A DNA stretch of 64,000 nucleotides from Catalinimonas sp038039535. GTDB lineage: Bacteria; Bacteroidota; Bacteroidia; Cytophagales; Cyclobacteriaceae. Of the stretch, positions 43,940 through 52,710 are shown one piece after another. The stretch lies in assembly GCF_038039535.1 (NCBI RefSeq), contig NZ_JBBPHP010000025.1, forward strand, positions 39,864 to 103,863, in the 5' to 3' direction. The notes below the pieces were generated by a model. The model was given only the letters and a program-made list of their open reading frames with translations. It ran no database searches and was not told where the DNA came from. Position 1 is the first letter of the stretch. The number at the start of each line of letters is the position of its first letter. The position numbers and the translations under genes were made by a program.

Positions 43940-44302
43940 ATGTCTCCTCTTAAGCAGTACCTGATTCTATTTGGCATGCTGGTATTTACCGCCGGGTTTG
44001 TAGGCATGATCTACCTGATCAAAAAATCATTGGGCAAAACCATGGAAGAGCCTGGAAAGATAGTGCCTGCTGAAAGTGGCAACTTATCGCCCAAGCCTGC
44101 CTGGGGACGCTATCATGTCCATTATTATAGCTTCGCCTTACTTTTTCTGGCCTTTGACATGGAAATGGCTTATATGTATCCTTGGGCAGTAGTATATAAG
44201 GAGTTGGGCATCATGGCCCTGCTGGACATGGGTGTGTTTCTGATGATTTTATTTCTGGGATTGATTTACACCTGGAATCAGGGAGGCCTAAAACGCCAAT
44301 AA
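43940..44302 (+). CDS. nuoA: NuoA-like subunit of a complex I-like assembly
   Basis: 120 residues with three helices. YHVHYYSFALLFLAFDMEMAYMYPWA matches the NuoA core. The usual ECG loop at the quinone cavity reads ESGNLSP, so the conserved Cys is Ser. It is the first gene of the complex I-like operon, 31 bp after egtD and 3 bp before the fusion gene. Retention of FDxE shows membrane packing against NuoH/J is kept; loss of the Cys fits a changed quinone site. Confidence 0.88.
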   Translation: MSPLKQYLILFGMLVFTAGFVGMIYLIKKSLGKTMEEPGKIVPAESGNLSPKPAWGRYHVHYYSFALLFLAFDMEMAYMYPWAVVYKELGIMALLDMGVFLMILFLGLIYTWNQGGLKRQ

Positions 44303-44305
44303 TAT

Positions 44306-46102
44306 TTGATGATGGAACACAGGATGAAATACGGTGCCAGAAAAGGCACTTGGAATTTTTTAAAGCGATGGGCTGCCAAAGCGATGGCTCATGAGCTGTA
44401 TGTATTTCCTGTGCCCGGATCAGATGTATTGAGGAGCTATGGTCTTCATCTCGAAAAAAAAGGTATTAACATTGCAGCTACGCCCCGTGAAGCCAGTGTG
44501 CTCCTTCTCGTGGGCCCTGTTTCTGAAATTCTGGCAGAAAAAGCAGCTATGGCTTATGCTCAAATTCCCCGGCCCAGGGTATTGGTCTTTGCCGGACTTG
44601 ATAAAGCTGATCCTCTTCCAGAACCAGATATAAAGCTTTCTTTACAAGCTGAAAATTTACAGGAAGAAATCAAAAAGCTATTGACCCAACATGCCTGGAG
44701 AAAAGAGACCGAACCATTTGCTACAGAAAAAATAAAAGAAGCGGTAGAAGATAAAGATGAAGACCACGGCCACATGCATCATGGACATGAAGGAGAGCAG
44801 GATGAGGAGCATGGAGAGGAAGAAGAACATCAGGAGCACCATCAAAAACAAGGAGAGCATGAGCATGGAAATGCTCACCAGCAAAATGAGCAGAATAAAA
44901 AACATGCTTCGCATCAACATAACCAAGAGCATACGCATCAAGAGCATGATGGACATGAACATCATAAAAAAAATAATGATGGAGATGAGCAGGATGAACA
45001 CCAGCAGGAAGAAAATGAAGATCACGATCATGAAGAGCATGAGCATCAGCATGGCGGAGGCGGTGGACATAATCATGGTGGTGGAGGCTTCATGTCTATG
45101 GTAGCCATGACCAAAGATATGCCTCGCAGTATGGATGGTCTGGCTATGGAAATGAACCCCGTCCATTTCGGTCCTTTCTTCCCCGGATTTCCGGGAGGCT
45201 TAAGTATTTCCATGATGCTGGATGGTGATACGGTGATGCAGGCAGAAATAGAAAAAGGGCTTCTGTGCAGGAATTTGATGGAGACTTTCCCCTCAGAACC
45301 CAAGGCATTTGTAGGGCATATTGCTACAATCAACCCTTTAGCCCCGGTAGCCTTCCGTATACTGGCAGAAAAAGCTGTTGCCAATGCCTTGAAAATGGAA
45401 GATGATGAGCAGAAAGGTATAAACGATCTTGTCCTGCTGGAAAAGGAAAGAATTTTAAGTCACCTGAACTGGCTGGCAGTTTTCAGTCAAACAATAGGTA
45501 GCCCTGTCATGCACTTGAAAGCTATAGACTTACACCGGCAGTATCAAAGAGGGAGGGATAATGAACAGGCTATTTTAAAGCTCATAAAACAAATTAGAAA
45601 ATCTTCCCATCTGAAAATGAGATTGAAGCCAGTAGGTATGATTCCTAAAAACCTGCTTCATCATGCCAGCGGAAGCATCGCCAGAGCCGGAGGGGTGACT
45701 CATGATGCCAGAATGCAGGATAAAACTTACGAGAACTTTTCCTTTTCCCCCTTGCAAGGTAAGCACAACAATGCGTGGGGAAAATTATTGATGAGGTTGG
45801 CTGAGATAGAACAAAGTCTTAAGCTAATTCAAGCAAATGAAAAACTATCTGTCACCGGACATGAAAAGGCAATACCCTATAATGAAAGTTCGGGCGAAGG
45901 TAGGGCAAGAGTAGAGACTCCCAGAGGCGTAGCAGAAATGACCGTTCAAATCAGTGCAGGACAAGTAAAAAAATTTCATCTAACCACTCCTTCTGCCTCC
46001 CATGCGGCATTTATTCCGGAAGTAGCAAAAGGCCAGGAATTGGGTGATGCGCTGATAGGCATAGCCTCCCTGGACATTGCCCCCTGGGAAATAGATTTAT
46101 AA
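44306..46102 (+). CDS. NuoB-like/His-rich linker/NuoD-like fusion protein
   Basis: 598 residues. Residues 14-105 resemble the small Fe-S subunit of complex I and group 4 hydrogenases (ATPREASVLLLVGPVSE, YAQIPRPRVLVFAG), but all four cluster N2 cysteines are absent; the protein has one Cys in total. Residues 154-262 are an Asp/Glu/His-rich low-complexity linker. Residues 285-598 resemble NuoD (GEGRARVETPRGVAEM, SLDIAPWEIDL), but the HRGxEK and GPxHPxxHG quinone-site motifs are replaced (GLLCRNLME, GPFFPGFPGG). It occupies the place of NuoB-C-D in the operon. It may be a structural or metal-regulated cap rather than a redox module. Confidence 0.85.
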   Translation: MMMEHRMKYGARKGTWNFLKRWAAKAMAHELYVFPVPGSDVLRSYGLHLEKKGINIAATPREASVLLLVGPVSEILAEKAAMAYAQIPRPRVLVFAGLDKADPLPEPDIKLSLQAENLQEEIKKLLTQHAWRKETEPFATEKIKEAVEDKDEDHGHMHHGHEGEQDEEHGEEEEHQEHHQKQGEHEHGNAHQQNEQNKKHASHQHNQEHTHQEHDGHEHHKKNNDGDEQDEHQQEENEDHDHEEHEHQHGGGGGHNHGGGGFMSMVAMTKDMPRSMDGLAMEMNPVHFGPFFPGFPGGLSISMMLDGDTVMQAEIEKGLLCRNLMETFPSEPKAFVGHIATINPLAPVAFRILAEKAVANALKMEDDEQKGINDLVLLEKERILSHLNWLAVFSQTIGSPVMHLKAIDLHRQYQRGRDNEQAILKLIKQIRKSSHLKMRLKPVGMIPKNLLHHASGSIARAGGVTHDARMQDKTYENFSFSPLQGKHNNAWGKLLMRLAEIEQSLKLIQANEKLSVTGHEKAIPYNESSGEGRARVETPRGVAEMTVQISAGQVKKFHLTTPSASHAAFIPEVAKGQELGDALIGIASLDIAPWEIDL

Positions 46103-46112
46103 ATATACCACA

Positions 46113-47015
46113 ATGAGCCAAACTATTTACTGGATAGTAACCATAATTTTATTTGTAGCAGGCTTGTACCTGCTGGCTGTGATGGAACGCTGGATAACCT
46201 ATGGCAGATTTGACCTGCTGGCTCCTTTCAGAAGATGCTTGGCGCTACTGGGACAAGAGTCTGTTACTCCTCGCAAAATGGATAAAGTATTTTATGAAAC
46301 GGCCCCACTGCTGTTTATCGTAGCTACCTTGATGGCAGCTATGATATTACCTTTTGGCAAAGGAAGCCCGGCAATAGATTTAGCTACCGGTGCTTTATTT
46401 ATCAATGCAGCCCTGGCTTACATTATGGTATCTATATTAATGGCTGGCTGGGCACCTAACGGAGTATATGCTATGATCGGTGGATGGCGGTTTCTGGGAC
46501 AACTTATTGCATACTCTATGCCTATCGTGATGGCGATCACCGCCACGGTGATGCGGGCTGAATCTATGGCTTTGACTGAAATAGTAAATTCCCAGCAAAG
46601 TTTATGGAACATCATCTATCAACCAGTGGGATTTTTGTTGTTCTATCTGTCAGCAATGGCTATGGCCTTTCTACCCCCTTTTGACTTGCCTACAGCTCCA
46701 GGAACCTTAGCCGGGGGAGTATGGGCTGAGTTTACAGCTGAACGTTTATTGGTTTTTCGCATAGGCAGGCTCGCTTTGATCATGACGCTTTCACTTGCTA
46801 CTACCATACTTTTTTTAGGCGGCTGGCATGGGCCCTGGCTGCCGGATTATCTCTGGACTTTTCTGAAAACATTAGCAGTAGCCGCAAGCTTTTTCGGGGT
46901 CAGCCGCTTTGCCGTACGTATCCGATTCGATAGCCTGCTGGAATGGAGTTGGAAATTTGCCACGCCTGCTGCATTATTTAATATTCTTTGGGTAGGTATA
47001 CTTTTATTGTTATGA
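46113..47015 (+). CDS. nuoH: NuoH-like subunit of the complex I-like assembly
   Basis: 300 residues, about eight helices. LLAVMERWITYGRFD and SAMAMAFLPPFDLP match NuoH, and RFAVRIRFDSLLEWSWKF parallels its last loop. The classical acidic loop after PFD (EAExELV) is PTAPGTLAGGVWAEF here, so several conserved carboxylates are lost. The NuoH quinone tunnel residues around PNRxGP are also missing. It still anchors NuoA and the fusion protein, by analogy. Overlaps the NuoJ start by 4 bp (ATGA). Confidence 0.85.
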   Translation: MSQTIYWIVTIILFVAGLYLLAVMERWITYGRFDLLAPFRRCLALLGQESVTPRKMDKVFYETAPLLFIVATLMAAMILPFGKGSPAIDLATGALFINAALAYIMVSILMAGWAPNGVYAMIGGWRFLGQLIAYSMPIVMAITATVMRAESMALTEIVNSQQSLWNIIYQPVGFLLFYLSAMAMAFLPPFDLPTAPGTLAGGVWAEFTAERLLVFRIGRLALIMTLSLATTILFLGGWHGPWLPDYLWTFLKTLAVAASFFGVSRFAVRIRFDSLLEWSWKFATPAALFNILWVGILLLL

Positions 47016-47527
47016 ATGAAACACGTCTCATATTCCTGATATTTTTTGGCTTAGTGGCTATCTGGTTTGGCTGGAGGGTATTCATGACCAGCTCTATGGT
47101 ACGCTCTGCCCTTTCCCTGCTGGCTTCTATGGCAGCCATAGGTGCGATGTTTTTTGCGATGGAAGCAGAATTTCTGGGCGTACTGCAAATCATGATGATG
47201 GCTACGGAAATGAGCATCATGGCCATCTTTATGATGATGTATATGATGGACCCCGGTGGCCTGATGGGCATGGACATGAGCCACCAGAAATCAGCTTCCA
47301 TCAGCGGTGGCATATTGGTAGGAGCATTTGCGATCGGGGTAACTGTACTCACCAGTTGGGGAGGAATGGCTTTGGAAGCCCCCTTGCCGTCAAAGCAGAA
47401 TCATGATTTGGGCATTGAAGTTATGAAGAGGTCTATGATGATTTTTGAATCAGCCGGGGTAAGTATTTTAGTCGCTATGATTGCTGCCACGGCAACTGCT
47501 TTGCCTTACAAAAAAAATCAAATGTAA
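47012..47527 (+). CDS. nuoJ: NuoJ-like subunit
   Basis: 171 residues from the ATG at 47012 inside the nuoH stop (ATGA). Five helices, with SLLASMAAIGAMFFAMEAEFLG and VLQIMMMATEMSIMAIFMMM matching NuoJ. The usual VYVGAIxVLFxFV pi-bulge helix is replaced by a Met-rich ATEMSIMAIF with an added Glu. It is part of the membrane arm between NuoH and the antiporter subunits. Confidence 0.85.
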   Translation: MNETRLIFLIFFGLVAIWFGWRVFMTSSMVRSALSLLASMAAIGAMFFAMEAEFLGVLQIMMMATEMSIMAIFMMMYMMDPGGLMGMDMSHQKSASISGGILVGAFAIGVTVLTSWGGMALEAPLPSKQNHDLGIEVMKRSMMIFESAGVSILVAMIAATATALPYKKNQM

Positions 47528-47531
47528 TACG

Positions 47532-47837
47532 ATGGAACTGACCATTACTTTAATCATAAGCGCCATATTATTTGGCATAGGACTTTATGGAGCCCTGGGG
47601 CAGACCAACCTCGTGATGATCATGATGGGCGTAGAACTGATGCTAGGGGCCAGCATGCTCAATCTGGTGGCTTTCTGGCGCTTTCTGCATCCTGAAACCT
47701 TCTCCATACAAATGTTTGTGCTGGTGGTGATGACCGTCATGGCCCTGGAAGCAGCCGTGGGATTTGGGATTGCTACTCAGCGATTTCGCACCAAAGGTTC
47801 GGTAGAATCTGAAGAAGCCAGCGATCTAAAAGGATAG
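47532..47837 (+). CDS. nuoK: NuoK-like subunit
   Basis: 101 residues from the ATG at 47532; the longer frame upstream overlaps nuoJ and does not match the family. The three helices include MMGVELML and VMALEAAVGFGIA, holding the two conserved membrane Glu that carry protons in complex I. This subunit is thus well conserved compared with NuoH and the fusion protein. It lies 2 bp before nuoL. Confidence 0.9.
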   Translation: MELTITLIISAILFGIGLYGALGQTNLVMIMMGVELMLGASMLNLVAFWRFLHPETFSIQMFVLVVMTVMALEAAVGFGIATQRFRTKGSVESEEASDLKG

Positions 47838-47839
47838 CT

Positions 47840-49726
47840 ATGATAACAACACTAATTTTGTCTCCTTTCATCGCCTGCATAGGCATCTATCTTTTCAGAA
47901 GAAAAGCAGATGTATTCGCCCTGGCAGGAGCACTGTTGAGTCTGGTAGCTTCCCTGTTTTTGGTATTCAGGGTAAAGGGCGGAAGTACGGTCAAGGTAGA
48001 AATAACTGGTTTGCCTGAAATGCCTTTTCTGCTAGAAGCCGACCAAAGTTCTGCCATACTTGCGGTGGTAGTCGCTGTCGTTGCTTTCTTCATTTTCCTC
48101 TACGCCAGAGGGTATATGGCAGCAGAAAAAGGGAAAGTATGGTTTTGGGCAGGCATGTCTTTGTTTGTGGCTGCCATGCAACTGCTGGTGATGGCAGGAG
48201 ACTGGATATTATTCATTACCGGCTGGGAAATCATGGGTTTTGCTTCCTATCTGTTGATAGGCACCTGGCATTGGGAAAAGCAGGCCCAAGAGGGTGCCAA
48301 CAAAGCATTTTTACTTACCCGCTTCACAGATCTGGGATTGTACATCGGTATTTTTATTATCATTATCGCACAGGGCACAAGCCAGATTTCGGCAACATCT
48401 ACGCAAGGAATTTCTACACTAGGAGCTTTGGCCATACTACTGGCTGTGATGGGCAAATCCGCCCAGGTACCTTTTCAGAGTTGGTTATCTGGAGCCATGG
48501 CCGGACCTACTCCTGTATCTGCTCTGCTGCACTCTGCCACTATGGTCGCTGCGGGAGCCATCCTACTCCTCAGAGCTTTTCCCCTGCTGTCCGAAGGCGC
48601 TATGCTTTGGATAGGCATCGTAGGCGGCATCACCATCCTTATGACCGGAATGACAGCTATTGTCTCAAGAGATGTTAAGCAGATGCTGGCAGCTTCCACT
48701 TCCAGTCAGCTTGGCTTTATGCTGGTAGCGGTAGGAGCCGGGTTTCCGGGCGCTGCTTTCGCACACCTGCTGGCACATGCTTTTATGAAAAGCAGTCTTT
48801 TTCTTGGATCGGGCATTTATCAGCATGCAAAAGATTCCACCGCTTTTGCCGATATCGCAGGACTGGGGAAGAAACTTAAAATTTCATTTTTCGCCTTTGC
48901 TATAGCTGGAATTGCTTTGGCAGGTATTCCTCCTTTCATCGGCTACTGGTCAAAAGATGGTATACTGGCTGCAGGACTTCAAGCCTCAGCAACCGGATGG
49001 TATTTTCCGGTAGCCCTTATCGGGGCTTTCTTTACTGCAATCTATATGGGCAGGGCCATCCGAATTTTATGGAGTGATGCTCCTGAGCACGAACCGGATG
49101 ACCATTCTATTGAAAAGCTTAACTGGATGCGGGCGGGTTTGCTCGTGCTGGTATTGGTAGTGGCTATCGGAGGATTCTGGCTGGAGCCTTTAGTGAAATT
49201 TGCAGAATACGAAATTCCTAAAAATGAAATAGCCAAATATAGCGGACTGGCCGCTGCAATTGCTGGTCTTGCAGCGGGTTGGTTTGTGAATACGCAGTCT
49301 CTTTTCGGGAAAGCAAGTGATTTTCTGGCCAACAATTACCAATTGGCAGGGGGTTACCAGTATATCATTGTAAAGCCTGTACTCAAATTTGCATTCTGGA
49401 CAGACCGGCTTGATCAGGCGATTCATGCTACAGTGCTTAAAGTAGGAACTTCTTTTGCCGGTATCTCCCACTTTGCCCAGGAGATTGACCAGTTTTTTAG
49501 CAAACTCACAAACCAGGTCGGCAGCTTCAACCTAAAATTGGGCGTCCTATCCCGTAAGCTGGAGGAAAGTGGTATAGAGCAGTGGATAGCCTCCCTTACC
49601 TCATCAGTGCAAGAACTGGGTAAGTACAGCAAACAAACCCAATCCGGTATGGTGCACAAAGAGTTGGTGTGGTCAGTAGGCGGCATGCTGGCACTTATGA
49701 TAATTCTCATTTTTTCAATGATATAA
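47840..49726 (+). CDS. nuoL: NuoL-like antiporter-type subunit
   Basis: 628 residues with about sixteen helices. GWEIMGFASYLLIG carries the conserved Glu, and GKSAQVPFQSWLSGAMAGPT and VSALLHSATMVAAG the Lys/His proton path. The C-terminal extension (about 500-628) includes a long amphipathic region like the lateral helix of NuoL and a last membrane helix. The ion pathway therefore looks intact. It is followed 3 bp later by nuoM. Confidence 0.92.
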   Translation: MITTLILSPFIACIGIYLFRRKADVFALAGALLSLVASLFLVFRVKGGSTVKVEITGLPEMPFLLEADQSSAILAVVVAVVAFFIFLYARGYMAAEKGKVWFWAGMSLFVAAMQLLVMAGDWILFITGWEIMGFASYLLIGTWHWEKQAQEGANKAFLLTRFTDLGLYIGIFIIIIAQGTSQISATSTQGISTLGALAILLAVMGKSAQVPFQSWLSGAMAGPTPVSALLHSATMVAAGAILLLRAFPLLSEGAMLWIGIVGGITILMTGMTAIVSRDVKQMLAASTSSQLGFMLVAVGAGFPGAAFAHLLAHAFMKSSLFLGSGIYQHAKDSTAFADIAGLGKKLKISFFAFAIAGIALAGIPPFIGYWSKDGILAAGLQASATGWYFPVALIGAFFTAIYMGRAIRILWSDAPEHEPDDHSIEKLNWMRAGLLVLVLVVAIGGFWLEPLVKFAEYEIPKNEIAKYSGLAAAIAGLAAGWFVNTQSLFGKASDFLANNYQLAGGYQYIIVKPVLKFAFWTDRLDQAIHATVLKVGTSFAGISHFAQEIDQFFSKLTNQVGSFNLKLGVLSRKLEESGIEQWIASLTSSVQELGKYSKQTQSGMVHKELVWSVGGMLALMIILIFSMI

Positions 49727-49729
49727 ACT

Positions 49730-51208
49730 ATGGAAGATTTTTCTTTTCCTTTACTTTCTATCACCATCTTTCTCCCTCTTATCGGGGCACTGGTGGTACT
49801 TTTTACCAAACCTGATCAGTCTAAACCTGCCTATGGAATCGGTATCACTTCTTCCGCACTTTCATTGCTAAGCGCTATCCTGATATGGATCAAAGGTGTG
49901 GAAGGTAGCTTTTCACAAGTGGAAGAGCTTGCCTGGATTCCTTCCCTGGGAGCAGCCTATCGGGTGGGCGTGGATGGCATCAGCTTTCCTTTGGTGCTAC
50001 TCACTACTCTGCTATTTCTGACCTCTCTTATTTTCTCCACCAAGATCAAAGACAAAGCCCCAACCTATGTCGCCCTGGTATTACTGCTGGAAACGGCCTG
50101 CCTGGGCGTATTTTTATCCTTGGACCTTCTTCTCTTTTATGTGTTCTTTGAAATCACGCTGGTAGGCATGTACTTTATCATTGCAGGCTGGGGACATGAA
50201 CATGCCAAGAAAGCGGCCCTGACATTCTTTATCTACACTTTGGTAGGGAGCCTCTTCCTGCTGCTGGCACTTCTCTCCCTCTACCTGCATGCAGATCCGC
50301 ACACTTTTGATATGCGAGTGTTTATAGCCGCACCTGTGCTTAAGGGACTGGCAGCAGCGCTTACTTTCTGGGGATTTTTCCTAGCTTTTGCTATCAAGAC
50401 GCCGCTTTTCCCTTTTCATACCTGGTTGCCTACAGCTCACACTGAAGCCCCTGCTCCCGGTAGCGCTATCCTGGCAGGTATTTTACTGAAATTGGGTGCT
50501 TATGGTTTCATCCGCTTTGCTCTGCAAATGACACCTGAAGCCTTTCGTGAATTTGCGCCCTATGTGATGGTGATAGCTGTAGTGTCGGCGCTCTACGGTG
50601 CTTTTGTAGCCCTGGCACAGACAGATATAAAGCGGATGGTAGCCTACACCAGTGTAAACCATATGGGGTATTTTGTATTTGGTGTGGCGGTAGCTGCCGT
50701 AGCAGGAAACACCGCCCGTGCACAAGCACTAGATGGGGCTATACTGCAAATGGTCAGCCATGGCGTAGTGACAGGGGCGCTTTTTCTCTTAGTAGGCTCT
50801 TTGCAAGATAGGATAAAGACCCGTGAGATCGCTGACATCAATGGCATCCTGCATACATCTCCCGTGTTGGGAGGACTCTTTATACTGGCTTCTTTTGCCT
50901 CACTTGGCCTTCCAGGACTAGCGCATTTCCCTGCCGAATTTCAAATTTTCCTGGGTGGGTTCAGCGTGTATCCGATAGCTGTAGGTTTTATCATCATCGG
51001 GCTGCTCATTACCTCCGGGCTTTACCTGAGGGCGATTCAAAAAGTATTTATGGGCAAAAATCCGGAAGGGCTAACAAGCCGGGATGATTTACATGCTTAT
51101 GAACTATGGGCACTTGTCCCCCTAATACTATCCATTTTGGCCCTTGGTCTTTTTCCTGAAATTCTACTTTCAGTAATTCATGAAACCACAAAAATACTTG
51201 GAATATGA
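49730..51208 (+). CDS. nuoM: NuoM-like antiporter-type subunit
   Basis: 492 residues. FYVFFEITLVGMYFIIAGWG holds the conserved Glu, KTPLFPFHTWLPTAHTEAP and ILLKLGAYGFIRF the conserved Lys. A full-length NuoM-like proton or cation channel. Overlaps the nuoN start by 4 bp (ATGA). Confidence 0.93.
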   Translation: MEDFSFPLLSITIFLPLIGALVVLFTKPDQSKPAYGIGITSSALSLLSAILIWIKGVEGSFSQVEELAWIPSLGAAYRVGVDGISFPLVLLTTLLFLTSLIFSTKIKDKAPTYVALVLLLETACLGVFLSLDLLLFYVFFEITLVGMYFIIAGWGHEHAKKAALTFFIYTLVGSLFLLLALLSLYLHADPHTFDMRVFIAAPVLKGLAAALTFWGFFLAFAIKTPLFPFHTWLPTAHTEAPAPGSAILAGILLKLGAYGFIRFALQMTPEAFREFAPYVMVIAVVSALYGAFVALAQTDIKRMVAYTSVNHMGYFVFGVAVAAVAGNTARAQALDGAILQMVSHGVVTGALFLLVGSLQDRIKTREIADINGILHTSPVLGGLFILASFASLGLPGLAHFPAEFQIFLGGFSVYPIAVGFIIIGLLITSGLYLRAIQKVFMGKNPEGLTSRDDLHAYELWALVPLILSILALGLFPEILLSVIHETTKILGI

Positions 51209-52569
51209 GCCAGATGGCCAGAGACTTAATCCTGATCCTGCCTCAGATCATCGTCCTGCTCACCGCAGTGGTAGCTTTGATATGGGAAATGTTCAGAAAA
51301 CCTTTGGGTAGTCTGCTTACTTTGTCAATTGGCATGATAGCAGCTTCCATTCTGAGCATCAGCAGACTAGGATTAGACACTACTGCTTTCTCCCAAACTT
51401 TCAGGATAGATGCGCTCAATCACTGGTCAGTCATCATCCTTTGCCCTGCCTCTGTTCTTTTCGCTTTGTTGGCCCGGAGCGAACTCCGAGGCACAGATCG
51501 TGAAGGAACTGTCTACAGCCTGCTGGGTTTTTCTACCCTAGGTTCTCTCTTACTGGCGGGAAGCGGAGATGTGATGTTTATTGTACTGGGGATTCTGATG
51601 AACAGCCTGAGCGGTTTTGCCCTGGCTGCCTACCCCAAAACCGACAAGGCTACGGAAGGTGCCATGAAATACTTTGTATACGGATCAGTGACCGGTGCAA
51701 TTATGATCTTCGGTTTAACTTATTGGGTAGGCATTAGTGGTAGTACCCTGCTTTCAGCCTTAAATGATCCGGCTTTACCCCCTTTGCCAGTGATTTTTGG
51801 GTTCGTAACACTGGTAGTAGGCATCAGCTATGCAGCGTCTATTTTTCCCTTTCACTTCTGGACTCCCGATACTTTTGAGGGAGCACCCGTTTCCATTGCA
51901 GCTTATCTGTCTGTGATCCCCAAAATAGGTGCTATTTATGCACTGGCTCAGGTAGCCCGTGAGATCCCTACAGAACTTTTAGATTGGCCCCTTATGCTTG
52001 CTATTCTTGCTGTGCTCTCCATGACATTCGGTAATGTGGTAGCTTTATGGCAGCAAAATGTCATCAGACTATTGGCCTATTCTACAGTTGCTCAGGCAGG
52101 ATATTTTTTGTTAGGTGTAGTAGCTATGCAGCAAAGCAGCCTGGCTGAGCAGTCGCTGGTGATCTTTGGCATTGCGTACGCTGTGATGAATACCGGAGCT
52201 TTTGCCATTGTCTTAGCCAATGGTCAAAAGATAGAAGACCTCAAGGGGGTTGGAAAATCATCTCCCTGGCCTGGCGTAGCTATGACGATATTTTTGTTCT
52301 CATTGGTAGGTATCCCTCCCTTAGCAGGTTTTGCCGGTAAATTCCTGTTGTTTGGCGCAGCCATTGACAGCCAGTTTACCTGGCTCGCCATTGCTGCTAT
52401 ATTGAATAGCGTCATCTCTTTGGCAGTGTATCTGCGCATCATTGTTCCCATGTACTTTCAGCAGGATGCCTCCGATAAGCATACCTATTCTCGGTTAGTG
52501 TCTTTTGTATGGATTTGCTGTCTGTTTTTTACTGTGGCAGTGGGACTTGGAGTGCAGATATTCTTGTGA
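51205..52569 (+). CDS. nuoN: NuoN-like antiporter-type subunit
   Basis: 454 residues. SLSGFALAAYPKTDKATEGA and MKYFVYGSVTGAIMIFG, with FPFHFWTPDTFEGAPVSIAAY, match NuoN. The conserved Lys residues are kept. It is the last gene of the complex I-like operon. No nuoE, F, G or I follows; the next gene is convergent and unrelated. Confidence 0.93.
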   Translation: MSQMARDLILILPQIIVLLTAVVALIWEMFRKPLGSLLTLSIGMIAASILSISRLGLDTTAFSQTFRIDALNHWSVIILCPASVLFALLARSELRGTDREGTVYSLLGFSTLGSLLLAGSGDVMFIVLGILMNSLSGFALAAYPKTDKATEGAMKYFVYGSVTGAIMIFGLTYWVGISGSTLLSALNDPALPPLPVIFGFVTLVVGISYAASIFPFHFWTPDTFEGAPVSIAAYLSVIPKIGAIYALAQVAREIPTELLDWPLMLAILAVLSMTFGNVVALWQQNVIRLLAYSTVAQAGYFLLGVVAMQQSSLAEQSLVIFGIAYAVMNTGAFAIVLANGQKIEDLKGVGKSSPWPGVAMTIFLFSLVGIPPLAGFAGKFLLFGAAIDSQFTWLAIAAILNSVISLAVYLRIIVPMYFQQDASDKHTYSRLVSFVWICCLFFTVAVGLGVQIFL

Positions 52570-52710
52570 TTTTTAATATATAAATATTCTATAACGCAAT
52601 TTTTAGCCGATTCAATTGAATTGAATTCAAAAAAGTAAAGAAGTTGCTTAAGCTTTTCATCTTGAAAAATTAAGTTAGAATATTCTACAATAGTGGATCA
52701 GGGATAAACT
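52570..52710. other. Convergent intergenic region
   Basis: 141 bp of AT-rich DNA between nuoN and the convergent transglutaminase-like gene. It contains overlapping TTCAATTGAATTGAATTC repeats but no clear terminator. Confidence 0.4.

Noticed and set aside
44678..45166. Long minus-strand open frame opposite the His-rich linker
   Set aside because: It is the antisense of a His-codon-rich stretch (CAT/CAC read as ATG/GTG) and encodes a Met/Leu/Ile low-complexity product; the plus-strand fusion gene explains it.
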